Shown: one piece after another, positions 26,937 to 39,625 of the stretch
Position numbering within the stretch: position 1 is the stretch's first letter
How the letters are laid out: each line of letters begins with the position of its first letter
Notes under the pieces: generated by a model
Told to the model about the DNA's origin: nothing
What the model saw: the letters and a program-made list of their open reading frames with translations, nothing else
Databases searched by the model: none
Assembly (NCBI GenBank): GCA_029204225.1
Contig: CM055092.1
Span: forward strand, 71,866,308-71,930,307
DNA length: 64,000 nucleotides
Direction: 5' to 3'
Source: Diphasiastrum complanatum
Lineage: Eukaryota > Streptophyta > Lycopodiopsida > Lycopodiales > Lycopodiaceae
Position numbers and translations under genes: made by a program

Positions 26937-27920
26937 CTTGCTTAGATGATCTACTCTTTTCCGACTTTGAGAATATTAAAATCTCTGGTCTACCAGTAAC
27001 CTCCCACAATGCAGAAAGCAATCGGAAATGGATCTGTACTTTGATATATTAGGATCTACAATATTAGAAGACGGTAAGGCTGCGCCATAGCAAGCAGCGT
27101 ATCCTAGCTGATTGTTTTTGCGATAGTTAAAAGGACTTTTGTAGAAACAGTTTTTGTGAGGTTGTGTGGTTGCAGTGATGGTGCAAAGAGAGCAAAGGGA
27201 CTAGAGAGAGTGAAGGAGGCAAGTAACGAACAACTCTGAGGCCTCCAGCCCTCTCTCACACCGTCCAGAGAGAAAGAGGGAGAAGGAAGGCAAGCAACCT
27301 GGTGCTTACTCTACTTTCTCTCTCTGTCTCTCCCTCTCCAGATACGTTACTTCAGAAAACGCTTACACAAAGCCGGAGCATTCAATAGATCACCCCCCAG
27401 AGCACAAGCTACAGCAGCACCCAACACTCGAGGATCACACCATAGCCACTTAACCTTACCTACCCATCAAATTGCTCACGCTGTTGCGATCGCGATCATC
27501 TACAGAGACGGGGAGAGAGATAGATCAATCTGCGGGATTTGCAGCCATCGTCAGAGCGAGGAAGGATCGACGAGCAAAGCTCTAGCAAGCGATCGCGCGA
27601 GAGAGAAAGAGAGACGGGAGGGAGGGAGGAGCAGGAGAGCGATACGATCGAGAAAGAAAACGAGTGAAGGGCGAAGCCTTCTCGAATATTCCGCGAATAT
27701 TGGGGATGCCTCCGGGAGGTGGCCGAGGTGCGCTCCGCGTCTCGGAGGTGGCCGGGGGGTGCGCCGTGGCTGGAAGGGCGGCGTCCCGGGGGCGGCGTGG
27801 GGCCTCCGGGACGCGGAGGCGTGGCGGGAAGGGTTGAAGGATAAAGAGGGGAGGGTTGAAGGGTGAAGCCTGAAGGGCGCCGTGGGGGGTGCATTAAAAG
27901 GTAGGGCGGACAGTACAATG
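26937..27920 (-). promoter_or_regulatory. 5' leader/promoter region of HD-ZIP gene, CT-rich and GC-rich
   Basis: Upstream of the HD-ZIP start the minus strand is rich in CT runs (27160-27350, 27590-27650), typical of plant leaders, and becomes strongly GC-rich at about 27690-27890, unlike the AT-rich surroundings. A leader intron is likely in this family, but I could not fix its splice sites. GCATTAAAAGG at 27891-27901 resembles the HD-ZIP IV target GCATTAAATGC imperfectly. A long Pro/Arg-rich frame across the GC-rich block (27918-27496 minus) is probably compositional. The transcription start is not determined. Confidence 0.4.
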
Positions 27921-30164
27921 AGCAGTTGAGAGGTTATCTGTGAGCTCGCAATTAATTAATTAACGAGTCACGACTGGCGAATTAAATGAGGGCCAGTTGT
28001 CCCTATGCAGCCTGGCCCAACCCCCAAAGGGAGTCGGCGCCAAGGGCTGCCTTTGGGGGGAGCAGAGCCTGGACTTGCCTTGGAGGTTTGAGACCTTGGG
28101 GCCCTCTCTATTGGGACCTTCCACCTTACCTCATCCCCCAGCCTCAAGCTTTCACAATTTTGAAAGTCTCTCTCTTCCACTCCGAAAATTCTCTTCATAT
28201 TTTGAATGAAACCACGACCTTCACTTACTAATCTAGAGGGTGAGTTAGAGATTACGCCCTCCGGAGCCCATGATTAAACAATGCAAACAAGCATGTCATA
28301 TCAGCCCCGAAAGTTCCACAAATGATGAGCACTCCATGCCATTTCTTTCTTATGAGAAAAAATGTTTCAAATAAAAGGTACAAGCCATCAATTATTGTGT
28401 CTTGTAATGTATGAGGAGGGAGACTTCAGATGCGCAGATCACTATCCTTTCACACCAAAAACTATACAATGTATTTCAATGTAATGAGAGGCATTTATTT
28501 AAAGTCATGGCAAACTCGTTACTAAAAGTGAAAGGTCCCTAAAAACACCATTCACTCTCATTAAGCTCACCTCATTTTTATATACGAGAATATAAACACA
28601 TAAAATGTGCTATAAGCAATTTTTGCATCATTTCCAAGGATGAATTGGTTTGAACAATCCAACTAATCTAGCGTAAAATTCTTCAATAACATTGAAAATT
28701 TCGTTTGGGCCATAAACGTCATTCGTAGTCTATTCAGCTATCTTTATCATTCTCTCAAAAGATGACACATCGTTTTTAGGTAGGTGAGTTTATAATGCTT
28801 TTTTTTTTTAAAGTCTTTTGCAAAAAGAAAATTATGTCTCCAAAATGAACCCCATAGTTGCTCTCAATCCTTGTTATTACATTATATATGGTTCAAATTT
28901 ATGGGGAAGGTATATCTTACTAAAGAGAGTGAGATCTATGTGGTTTAAAATTCACAAAAATTATGTAAAATTTTCATTGGAAAATAATACACTTTGAATT
29001 TCATTTTTTTTATTAGAAATAAATAGTACTACCTCAAGTTATCCTGTATATGATGTCTTAGCCACGTGCTCTCGGCAAACTAGCTTTTTACATTTAGGGA
29101 AGGACATAAATTGTCACTTTTTAGCTACACTTTTGAGACAAAAGAGCCTATTTTCATGCATCTCAATAAATTTGCATGTTGTGTCTTCATATCCATTAAA
29201 TATTGAGTGTCTTACTTTAACATGGCCATAAGTTTTCAATGTTGATGTCATGATAGAATTTCCACTTGCAATTGAAAGTTAATGCCTACTAGATTGTGGT
29301 CACTATTAGATGATGAGTTGTCATAAAAGGCTAGCATTGTAATTTGCTACTAAAACAATGGCCAAAGATTGTTAAGTTGAGCATGTGCTATTTGATCCTA
29401 AGATTGAGCTCATGCTTGTTGGAATCTAGAAAATGACATTTGGCCAATTTGGGCATCAAGGGGAGATCTAAATGCAAATCTACCAGCTAGTTCTAATGGC
29501 ACAGTCAAGCTTGCTCATCATTTGCATCTCTTAACTCAAGCTTCATTGAATCTTCATCTAAGGAGTAAATGCTCATCCGATGGAAATGTGGGACGTCTTA
29601 ATGCTTATCAACAATTTGTAATTTGCTTTTGCTAGAATCATTTTCTATATTTGCTCCTTCGTATTTTGAAAGAAATTGTAGGACAAGTTTGCAAAGTGTG
29701 TCTTTTAAGATGGTATTTGCTGGACAAGTTTTTAGCATTTCAAGTTATGTGTGGGTGAAGATAAAAGGTGTAGTTTCATGTGACTATCAAGTGTGAGCCT
29801 TCAACCTTCACTCATGGCTCTACTCTAAGACTCTCCAATCACAAGCTCCTACCACAAGTTGTCCCCTAGCCTTTACTCGTGGCTCTTGTATACACTCAAA
29901 AAATCATTTTTTGATACAAAGCAAATGCAATGGCACACTCTAGACTTTGTTATAGTGTTATTTAGCCACCTGTCTCAAGTCTTACCAATACTAAATTTGG
30001 CTTTAAATGACTTCTTAGGCTACATAAAACACTTAATTTGGTATTACCAAGCGTTACTAGCTCCAAGCTATAGAATGGTACAAATTCCATGTTAAATGGA
30101 ACTTCTCCCTGAGAAATAATGTTCTTTTGTTTTTCAATTGTTGGAGGACTTACCAACTAGCTAC
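27921..30164. other. Intergenic, no gene recognised
   Basis: It includes a GC-rich patch at 28010-28140 with an imperfect inverted pair (CCCCCAAAGGGA and GCCTTTGGGGGG, about 28021-28060). The remainder is AT-rich with no recognisable domain. Confidence 0.45.
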
Positions 30165-30847
30165 TGTCAGAATTTTGGTCCTATTTTGACCAATTTTGAC
30201 TCAAAAAGCCCTTTTTAGTGAGAGTTATTGGCAAAGGAAGAAAAATGAGATAAAAAAAAAATTTGAACGTTTTTCGCCTTTCATGAACAATGGACCATTT
30301 TAGTCTATCAAGGTAAAAAAATCTAATGAAGTTGAAGGGGCATTTGCATGCCAAGCCCCTTCAACACTTTAAAAGTTTATTTTCAAAAAATTCACACAGA
30401 CCCAACGAGGCATATTCAACTTTTGTAGGCCCATTGTTCTCTCCACATCCCGACCGGATGATTTTGAACCTCTCCATGCATTGAAATAAATTCCAAAGCA
30501 TTGCTTAGTCTGATAATTTGAGCCTAAATGAGGCCAAATTAGCAAATTAAATTCACATGGTTGGTTCACATATGTGAAAGTAGACTACATGACCAATTTT
30601 AAAGTTGCTTCCAAATTTATTTGGTTACTTAGTCATTCAAAATTCATTTTCAGCTTTAATTTGGCAATTTTGGCCAATATGACTATTTTAGGACTAGTTT
30701 TGGATTAAAAAATGGCTCTAGAGAGAGGACAGATAGTGATCACTTTCAACTATATATAACAAGTAGGTCATGGAGAATGCTACCTCGAACTCCAATTTTG
30801 AAAGGCTTGGAGTCAAGAGTATCTCATTGTTTTTTATTTACTTCTAC
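30165..30847. repeat. LTR-like repeat, family B
   Basis: It starts TGTCAGAATTTTGG and ends near ACTTCTAC, with a TATA-like ACTATATATAAC near 30752. It is homologous over several hundred bases to about 42740-43169, and its right end matches the segment 48482-48557 that follows the other LTR insertion. Shared phrases include TTTGAGCCTAAATGAGGCCAA and CTCTAGAGAGAG. No coding sequence. Orientation is not certain. Confidence 0.6.
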
Positions 30848-31426
30848 TTGTGAGTAAAATACTTGTTCTCAATAAGCTCACCAATGAGATCTCCCTTGCC
30901 TTGAAGAAATTGCCTCTCGATTTGCTCCATGTAGTCTTCTCCAACCAACCTTTTGCCATCTTGATCATGAGTGATCAATTCACAATCATAGAATCCTCTG
31001 AGTTGATGAAGAGATGTGAGATCCAAGCCTTGGATATTCCCAAGAACCAATCTTCCATTGCTCTTTCCTTCATAAGACTCCCTCTTAATGATTGCATCAT
31101 AGAAACCTCAAAAACAGTAGAAGCCATGAAAAAAATGATTAGTACCTTCAACATAAGGATGATTGAAGTACTCTCTTTTTTCAAACAAGAACTTCTACTC
31201 AATGTTTTAGGTAATGACTCATATGATGATGATTCTTCCTCACTATCATTCAAAATGACATCATTCAAAGTACATCCTACTTTGAACTGATCCAATCTAC
31301 ATATGCAAAAATGTTGATTTTTGAGTAGAAATCAATCTAGCATGCTCTAGCATTGGTAACTTCTCCAAATAATTGTTGAAGATGGCTGAGCCTTTCATAA
31401 CCTAAGACACAAGAGCTCCGATACCA
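30848..31426 (-). mobile_element. Internal fragment of a minus-strand LTR element with primer-binding site
   Basis: On the minus strand, 31426-31413 reads TGGTATCGGAGCTC, an 11/12 match to the initiator-tRNA-Met primer-binding site TGGTATCAGAGC. Downstream open frames (31295-30975 and 31050-30844) have an acidic stretch (LNDSEEESSSYES) but no recognisable gag motif. The segment lies between family-B LTR sequence and the repeat at 31427, so it is a truncated internal region. Confidence 0.5.
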
Positions 31427-31730
31427 TGTGAAGGATTTCAGATCATTCAAGATCCAATCCATGTCCCTGATCTTTGGTCATAATAAGGAGCAAACCAACA
31501 ATCCTGCAATGTAGAAAAATCAGCATCTACATACAAAATGAGATGCGATCTCTAAGAGATACTGATCAAACATGAACCAAAACGTAAAATATAGATGTTG
31601 TCGTAAAATTACAGTACCCTACTGTACTTCACACATGTGAAACCGAAAATAGCAAAAAATGGTCATCATACACATAAAATTGCAAGATAACATCATGAGA
31701 GTGCACCAATAAGTAGTAGAACTCAAAGAA
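31427..31730. repeat. LTR-like repeat, family C (copy 1)
   Basis: It begins TGTGAAGGATTTCAGATC directly after the primer-binding-site complement and is homologous over about 300 bp to 61925-62205 (shared AGAAAAATCAGCATCTAC, and a CACAYGTGTGAA-type palindrome). The primer-binding site implies a minus-strand 5' LTR. Confidence 0.6.
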
Positions 31731-31880
31731 AACCATGTCTAATGATGAAATGAGAGAGAGAAGAGAGAAGATTACTTTATCCATGAGTTACAGCAATATA
31801 TAACAGGTCTAAACCCTACTTTGCCACTTGGCTTTCCCTCCAATATGAAGAACCCTACTATTTTAGGGACTAGATTCAAT

Positions 31881-32925
31881 TGAAGAAACAAAGTGTTTCT
31901 GATTACAAAGCCTTGCTAGCTTTCAGTCCTTCACTCGACGAAGATGTTTGCGAACTTGAACATGTGAAGACACAAAACACGAAGAGTTTCGCGAACATGA
32001 AAGTCAACGGAGACGAAGACGGACGCTTTGTGAACACGAAGGATCCACGAACAAGATTCTTTTGCGGTCCAGCAAAAGAGAAAGGCAGACGAGGTAAACG
32101 AAACCAACGGTGGAAATGAAACCCGTTCTGGTGTTGCTGAACGAAAGAACGGGACCCTAATGGAAGTAGCCAGATGCATGATACTCGAAGACCTCAAGAG
32201 CAATGTGAGCTGAAGTAGTAGCTACAGTCACATACATCCAGAACATGACAGATAGATCTGTTGTTCCTCACACGACACCACATGAGCTATGGTGGGGTAG
32301 AAAACCCAACCTGTCTCACGTCAGAATATTTGGCTGTGTAGCATATGCACATATTCCTGATAAGCTTCGCAAGAAGCTTGATGAGAAAGCCGAGCAAGGA
32401 TTTCTAGTAGGTTGTGACAATAATTTGTCATACTACAAAATCTACATGCCAGACACGAACACTGTGAAAACAGTGAGGGATGTCAAATTTGACAAGAGCA
32501 GGACAATGGCCAACGAAGACCCTGTTAGCTATGAAGTTCTGGAAAGACAGTACTATGACCTGCCGCCAATGTCAGAGGGAGCAGAGGATGAACACAAAAA
32601 CAAAGATTTTTGAGTCGTCTCCCATTCAAATGACGAATCAGACGAAGAAAGATTCGAGAGGCAACATGTCGCCGCAGTTCCTATAAACCAAGATGGTTTT
32701 GGACCGAGCAGAGCAGACAAGGGCAAAGGCATAGTTGTTCCGAGAGGATCTCCCAGAAGGTCGACAAGACCACAAAGAGCACCAGCAAGATTTGTGCCAG
32801 GCAACTCAGCTTCCACATCAGAAGAATTTTACGGGTTCAGTGGTGAACCACAGACGTTCGAGGAGTTGATCCGTGAACTAGTAGGGCGCACTTTCAGCAT
32901 GTAAGAGAGAAAAGAACTCTTCATG
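31881..32925 (+). pseudogene. Copia fragment: LTR start joined to integrase C-terminus
   Basis: 31881 begins TGAAGAAACAAAGTG and translates as KKQSVSDYKALLA, parallel to KKLNVSTHKALL at the LTR start of the 14-18 kb element, so the two are one family. 32245-32613 is an integrase C-terminal and GAG/INT connector (PHELWWGRKPNLSHVRIFGC, LDEKAEQGFLVGC). It ends at SEEFYGFSGEP near 32820, matching AEEFCGFGGEP of the other copy. Gag, protease, the integrase core and RT are missing. Confidence 0.8.
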
Positions 32926-34202
<1,277 letters not shown>

Positions 34203-34340
34203 CTAGCTGAGTAGGTAGGTGGCTGTAGTGACAGCTTCTATCCAAAATCTCTTTGAAAGATAAGCATGGGCCATCATGCTTTTGGAACTCTCTATCAGTG
34301 TCCAATTCTTTTGTTCTGCTACTCCGTTCCAGCTTCTTCT
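34203..34340 (-). pseudogene. Copia integrase scrap
   Basis: The minus-strand frame reads WNGVAEQKNWTLIE...AEV-like AVTTATYLLS, matching the Copia integrase phrase NGVAERKNRTI ... FWAEAV-TA-YLLN that carries the catalytic Glu region. It abuts a Gypsy-type gag at 34360 on the same strand, so two unrelated element types are joined here. Confidence 0.7.
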
Positions 34341-34359
34341 TGTTCTTTTTCTTCTTAGA

Positions 34360-35242
34360 CTATTGGTACGCCTCTGCTTCCAGCTCGTCAAAAAACTGCT
34401 TCTTCCGCTTATTGGTCGACTTTTTCATTTCGGGTTCCGAGGCCATCTGGCCATGCGCACTTTTTTGTGAGGCAACAACGGTGCTATCGTAGGCCTTGGC
34501 CACACGGATTGCATCTTTCAGTGAATGGAGGATATTCCGTTTACACTCATTTTGATAGTCGACTGGCAATCCAGAGATAAACTGCCACTGTGCCAACTTA
34601 CGATCAAATAGCGACACCTTGGCCAAAGAATCCAAGAACTCTTGTGTCCAATTCTCGGTTGCCCATTTTGCAGTTAATGAAATGGATATATAACTCGGAA
34701 TTGTCTATCGTGACAAAAGCTTTATGGAATTCCGTTAGGAATCTAGCCCAAGTCACCGGTTTCGTAGAAAGTTCCCTCCACCAAGAGGAGGCTTTGCCTT
34801 CCAGAAAAAATAGAACCGAGGATATTCGCTTATCCTCTGAGACATTGTGCAAGCTAAATTAGCTTGTCCAATGATTAACCCAATTCTCAACAACTTCCGG
34901 ACGTTTGAATTTTTTCTCGCCGAAAAATACCTCCGGTTGGTAGCCCAAGTTACTAGAGTTAACAGCTTGTAGTTCGTTAAAAAGATTCTGCATTTGCTTA
35001 TTCCGTTGTTTATTGCTCTGATGAAATTCTAAAATTGTCTTGTCTAAGATTTGCAATAGTTCATCTGAATCGAGGGTGTCATCACTAACATGTGATGTTG
35101 AATGAATTTTCGTATTTCCCCCATCCTTACTTGGTGATGCAGGTGAAAATCGGTGTCCCCACCCCCCCCTCTTGAATTTCATCTTTATCCATTTGCTTGA
35201 AAACTGAAAATTTAAAAAAATTTGTTCAGTTAACACATTCAT
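34360..35242 (-). pseudogene. Ty3/Gypsy-type gag remnant
   Basis: Minus-strand frames 35242-34859, 34852-34604 and 34635-34360 form one gag interrupted by frame changes. The retrotransposon gag core is visible: ISSVLFFLEGKASSWWREL, then TWARFLTEFHKAF, then KLAQWQFISGLP. The N-terminal part has EVVENWVNHW. A Lys-rich tail (TNKRKKQFFDEL) precedes the junction with Copia integrase. No protease or zinc knuckle follows. Confidence 0.75.
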
Positions 35243-35932
35243 TACGGGTATAATAGTTCGTTAACAAAGCAATGTCTAACAAAACACCATTTTATCATAC
35301 CCACGTGCTTTTGTTTTACGAATTATACCAATGAATTGCCAAATGGATTTTAAGCAATACAAATTCGGAAATTAACTTTTAACATCTTTACTTACCTGCA
35401 ATCACATAGTTAGTTTGCTGGAAAATGCAACACAACCTGTAACTCCATAAGAATCTGCCATGCAAACATGTAAATTGCCACCAACACACACCCCCAAGTG
35501 ATTAGTGCATTTTTGCCTCTATTCTTGCCTTTCCCACCAATTTAGAATCAGAATCGGTTTCACAGAAAGCAATAGACAGGAACCAAATTCACTGAAACCA
35601 CTATTTGCAAGAACAAGAAGCCATAAGAGGAGAAAAAATCCAGCATAGCCTCTTAAGAAACTGTTTCTTTACCAAAGTGCCAACAACAAAGTAATCGGCA
35701 ACAATGAAACAGAAAACATAATTTTTTCCTAAAAAACCAATTCGAAATGCTTGAAAATTGCACCGAATGTGATCCAGGTAGTGCACATACCACACAAACG
35801 ATTGCACTTCAAAAAAGCGATTCAACAGAAAGAATAATCCAAAATTCCACCACTTGTTGCTTACTCCACCGAAATTTCAAGAAAACGTCAAAATTCACCC
35901 TAGCACTTTCATGGCAAAAACCTGCTTAGAAT

Positions 35933-35945
35933 GGCTCTGATACCA
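35933..35945 (-). other. tRNA-Met primer-binding site of the Gypsy remnant
   Basis: GGCTCTGATACCA on the plus strand is a perfect initiator-tRNA-Met PBS on the minus strand, about 690 bp upstream of the gag start at 35242. This supports a minus-strand element whose 5' LTR lies to the right of 35946. Confidence 0.75.
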
Positions 35946-36610
35946 ATATAAATTCCTACACACAAGATACAAATCTAAGCATGCCAAACAAAGCAACAAC
36001 AAAGGGAACGGTTGGTGGATAAACCAACCCAACCAAACCTAGATCGTACGGATTTAGCCCCCAAGCTATGGATCAATCACAGTCATGGAAAGAGGAATCA
36101 CACTAGCAGCATGTAACTACCAATCACATAATCAAACGTACACTAGTGAGAGCCCAATAGGTATATTTATGCCCTATGGACCACTAGTAGTGCACTATGA
36201 CACCTCAGTGGACACCTCTGCAGCCTATATGGGCCACGTCGTCCAGTTCCCTAATGACTCATTGATAGACCCATACCAACTCCACTACCATGTATTTAGG
36301 CCTACAACCATTAATTATGACCATGTACACATAAGGGCCCCAATTCCTTTATAGTCACAATTAACTTACGAGTTGTTGGTCTACTGATCCCTAGCGTGTA
36401 CACGTTGCCCGAGACTAATCACGGGCATGGCACCGAAATGTCGTCTTTCAGACGCCTTTGTCCCTCCTGGCCAAAGAGCCCGCATCACCTGATGCACCCA
36501 TCACATCATCTAATCCTAGCCATTCCACCGGCCCCTCGACATCCTCTCGCACCACTACCTCACCATCCACATCCCAGCAGATGGAATCCCCCTCATCCTC
36601 TTCCATATAA
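35946..36610. other. Probable LTR of the minus-strand Gypsy element
   Basis: By position this should be the 5' LTR of the Gypsy element. The far boundary is not visible and no second copy is in the window. The open frame at 36085-36354 has no known domain. Confidence 0.35.
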
Positions 36611-37072
36611 ACCTCATCCTCATCCACATCCCCCAGCCAAGAGGAGGGAGAGGCATCTCCCCGATTTGCCTGCCAAACTACTGCTAGTGTTGCGCGTGCA
36701 CTGTCGCAGTACACCAGCTTACTCCTACTCACGGAGCAAGAGATTGCAATTTCTCACACCGACGGTTGTCTTGCAGTGTTAATTGTCGCAGACCTCTACA
36801 ACATGAAGGTGCCCATTTATCATGACCTTGCTCTTGTCGAGCAAGCCTTTTCCACGCTCAACAAAAATCATTTCACCACTACCTATAAGGGACACCCTCG
36901 ACCCACAACCAATTTCGATAGCTCTAACTCTTCCACCCACCTACTAGACACCCGCACCCTCACCAAATTCGACATATCTACCTTCTTCCGTCCAGCTCAT
37001 TCTAGTAGCAACTCTACTAGATGTTCTCTAAAAGAGCTAATGAGACATACAACTGAAGCTACCTTTGTATGA
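36611..37072 (+). CDS. Unrecognised ORF with Ser/Pro-rich N-terminus
   Basis: An open frame of 154 codons with no ATG near its start. It begins Ser/Thr/Pro-rich (TSSSSTSPSQEEGEASPR) and continues as a plausibly folded region (EQEIAISHTDGCLAVLIVAD, YHDLALVEQAFSTLNKNHF). One in-frame TAA at 36608 separates it from more Ser/Thr-rich sequence upstream, so it may be the tail of a longer decayed protein. It lies just upstream of a Copia RT and could be carried sequence, but I cannot assign it. Confidence 0.3.
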   Translation, partial: TSSSSTSPSQEEGEASPRFACQTTASVARALSQYTSLLLLTEQEIAISHTDGCLAVLIVADLYNMKVPIYHDLALVEQAFSTLNKNHFTTTYKGHPRPTTNFDSSNSSTHLLDTRTLTKFDISTFFRPAHSSSNSTRCSLKELMRHTTEATFV

Positions 37073-37191
37073 AAAGAATCCAGCCTTCTCACTTACAAAA
37101 TAAGATAATTTTTTTCAATTGGCCTTCCGAAAAGAAAAGGCAATTTCCTGTTCATAATTTTTTTTTTGTTAATTCATTTTCTTAAATCAAA

Positions 37192-38936
37192 ATGAAATCC
37201 TTTCACATTGTTTTTTTGTTTCAGATTTGGGACCTTGTCGATAAAATTTTTGACAAATGGGAGAGCTTTGAAATAAAGGGACAGCTTCCAAAAGGGTCAT
37301 CCTCACAAAAAATTGTCGAGTCTAGTAAGGAAGGAGAGTTGCGACATTCCACAAGAGAGAGGAAGGAACCTGACAGGTTTCAGGTAAATCTTGCAGTTAT
37401 GAGTGATATTATTTCATCTACTGAACCTTCTTGCTTTGAGGAGGCAAAAAATAAGGAGATATGACAAAACGCAATGTAGGAGAAGATTGATTCCATCAAA
37501 CACAATGACACATGGGAGATAGTGGATCTTCCAAAGGGCAAAAGACCTATTGGAAACAAGTGGGTATACAGGACAAAGTACAATGTCGATGGAACTATTG
37601 CAAAACACAAAGCAAGGCTTGTAGTGAAGGGCTATGCGAAAAGTAAGGGCATTGACTACAAAGAGACTTTTGCCTTGTGGCCAAGTGGAATACACTTCGC
37701 ATGGTGATTGCTTTGGTGTCACTATTTGGATGGAATCTACATCAGATGGACGTAAGTCCGCATTCCTGAATGGTAAACTTGAAGAAGAAGTGTACATGGA
37801 GAACCTAGTGGCTTTGTGATACATGGCATGGAAGACAAAGTATGCAAGCTAAAAAAGGCCTTATATGGATTGAAGCAAGTACCACGTGCTTGGTACAGCC
37901 ATTTTGATGAGCATCTCCTATCTAGAGGCTTGACACGCACTTCTTTAGATTTCAATCTTTACTATTTTGCTCGTAACTCTAGTATCACACAGATTGTGCT
38001 ATACGTAGACGACCTCATAATCACAGGAAATGATGATGATTTGATTGGTGCAATCAAGAAAGACTTATCTTCTAGTTTTGATATGACTGATCTTGGCTTG
38101 ATGCACTACTGTTTGGGAGTGGAAGTATGGCAAGGTTGCAGTAGTATCGCACTAACTCAAACAAAGTACGTGAATGAGATTCTGAAGCGTTTCAAAATGT
38201 GCGATAGCAAGCGAGTATCCACACCTGTGGAGATTGGTAAGAAACTATCTAACCAGGATGAGAGTGCACTAGTTGATGCCACTTTATTTTGTCAATTAGT
38301 TGGTTCGCTGATTTATCTCACAACTACTCGTCTTGACATAAGTTATGTTGTAAGCGTTGTACATCAATTCATGGCTACTCCTAGAGAGATTCACTAGAAA
38401 GCAGTGAAGAGAATTCTTCGTTATGTGAAGGGCACGTTAACCCATGAATTGTTGTATGAGAGGCAACATACTTTACCAGTTTTACATGGCTTTGTTGATT
38501 CAGATTGGGCAAGCTGTATTGATGACATGAGATCTACCACAGGTTATGTATTTCATGTTGGTAATGGTGTATTTTCTTGGTCAAGTAAGAAACAAGATAG
38601 TTGTTCTTTCTACTACAGAAGCATAATACAAAGCACTATGTTCATCTACGCAGGAAGCAGTTTGGCTAAGAAGAATGTTAGAAGACATTGGAATTCCGTA
38701 GAATAAGCCTACTGTGATCAGATGTGACAACCAGAGCACTATACAACTAGCTAAAAATCCTGTATTTCATGCACGCATGAAGCATATAAAAATTAAGTAT
38801 CATTTCATTAGAAAGAAGTTGTTATCTGATGAAATAGACATAGTGCATTGTAAGACAGAGAATCCATTAGCTGATATATTCACTAAACCTTTAGATACTG
38901 ATAAGTTTGAGTTTTTTTAGAGAAAAGCTCTTGGTA
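37192..38936 (+). pseudogene. Ty1/Copia reverse transcriptase and RNase H
   Basis: The connector (GELRHSTRERKEPDRF) is followed by RT: IGNKWVYRTKYNVDGTIAKH, KKALYGLKQVPRAWYSHF, and the catalytic LYVDDLIITGND near 37998-38033. RNase H follows with HGFVDSDWASC, CDNQSTIQLAKNPVFHARMK and PLADIFTKPLD. Stops at 37462 and 37477 (Trp and Gln codons by alignment), a frameshift near 37690-37800, and a stop at 38395 (Trp codon) inactivate it. The 3' end is intact to the polypurine tract. Confidence 0.92.
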
Positions 38937-38954
38937 AGAAAGATAAACTAGAGA

Positions 38955-38965
38955 TTAAGGGAGAG
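38955..38965 (+). other. Polypurine tract of Copia element
   Basis: TTAAGGGAGAG lies immediately before the LTR start TGTTAGAATAAG. Confidence 0.8.
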
Positions 38966-39300
38966 TGTTAGAATAAGTAAGCCCGAGTTTCTCTTACAGT
39001 TCATGACTTTCCATGTTTTGCAGTGATTTTGAGTTTTTTACTGCTTTTGTGATAGTATGCATGAGTGACAGTTTGACGGCACACGTAGTGTAAGTAGGGA
39101 CACGCTTCCCGTAACGGGGACCAAACTGCCATGCAATGGTACCCCACAAAAATAGACTGTGTATATGTACCTTTCAGTCTCTTTTGTTGATACAATTCAA
39201 AAGTGTTCTCTTGGGTTGGTGTGTGATCTCTCTTTACTGCTTATCTGATTGATGTTAGATTGCTTGCAAATTAGCTACCTATACTGCCAAAAGTAAGATC
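38966..39300 (+). repeat. 3' LTR of Copia element
   Basis: It starts TGTTAGAATAAG after the polypurine tract. TATA-like TGTATATGTACC lies near 39161 with a CT-rich stretch after it. The end is placed near 39300, where homology to a different element begins; it is not confirmed by a second copy. Confidence 0.7.
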
Positions 39301-39307
39301 CTTGACA

Positions 39308-39625
39308 AATAAATTCAAGTGACATTAATGAAAGTGACATCTATCTTTGCATCTTGAACCAAACAATGCACTTCTAAATGAAAAACTTCAAAAGGTTTGA
39401 AATGTGTGGTGATGGACTTTTGAAGACAAATCTTGTAAGTCCTTGTGAGACTCCAAGCCTCATGCATCTTTCCATAAAGGAAACACCTTTCCTTGGATTT
39501 GTCCTTCTTACTTTTGCACTTTGAACTTGAAGCTCCATCCTTCACCTTGGCCCCCTTGCTTTGGTTCTCCTTGGATGGATTGATCTTCATTTTGTAGCAT
39601 CTTGAGGCAAAATGATCTCTCATTT
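39308..39625 (-). pseudogene. Fragment of the 43-48 kb element's zinc-finger region
   Basis: The minus strand reads HFASRCYKMK, then KDKSKERCFLYGK and TYKICLQ, closely paralleling 45,960-45,600 (YFSRCYKKK, KDKSKERCFLCGK, TCNICLQ). The nucleotide phrase GAAAGTGACATCTATCTTTG near 39330 also matches 45645. It is a truncated second copy of that internal region. Confidence 0.8.

Noticed and set aside
27496-27918. 140-codon Pro/Arg-rich minus-strand ORF upstream of the HD-ZIP gene
   Set aside because: Compositional consequence of the GC-rich leader; no domain and no splice link to the HD-ZIP coding exons.
28010-28260. GC-rich patch as possible SINE or gene exon
   Set aside because: The small inverted pair and composition alone are not enough; no Pol III boxes or second copy seen.
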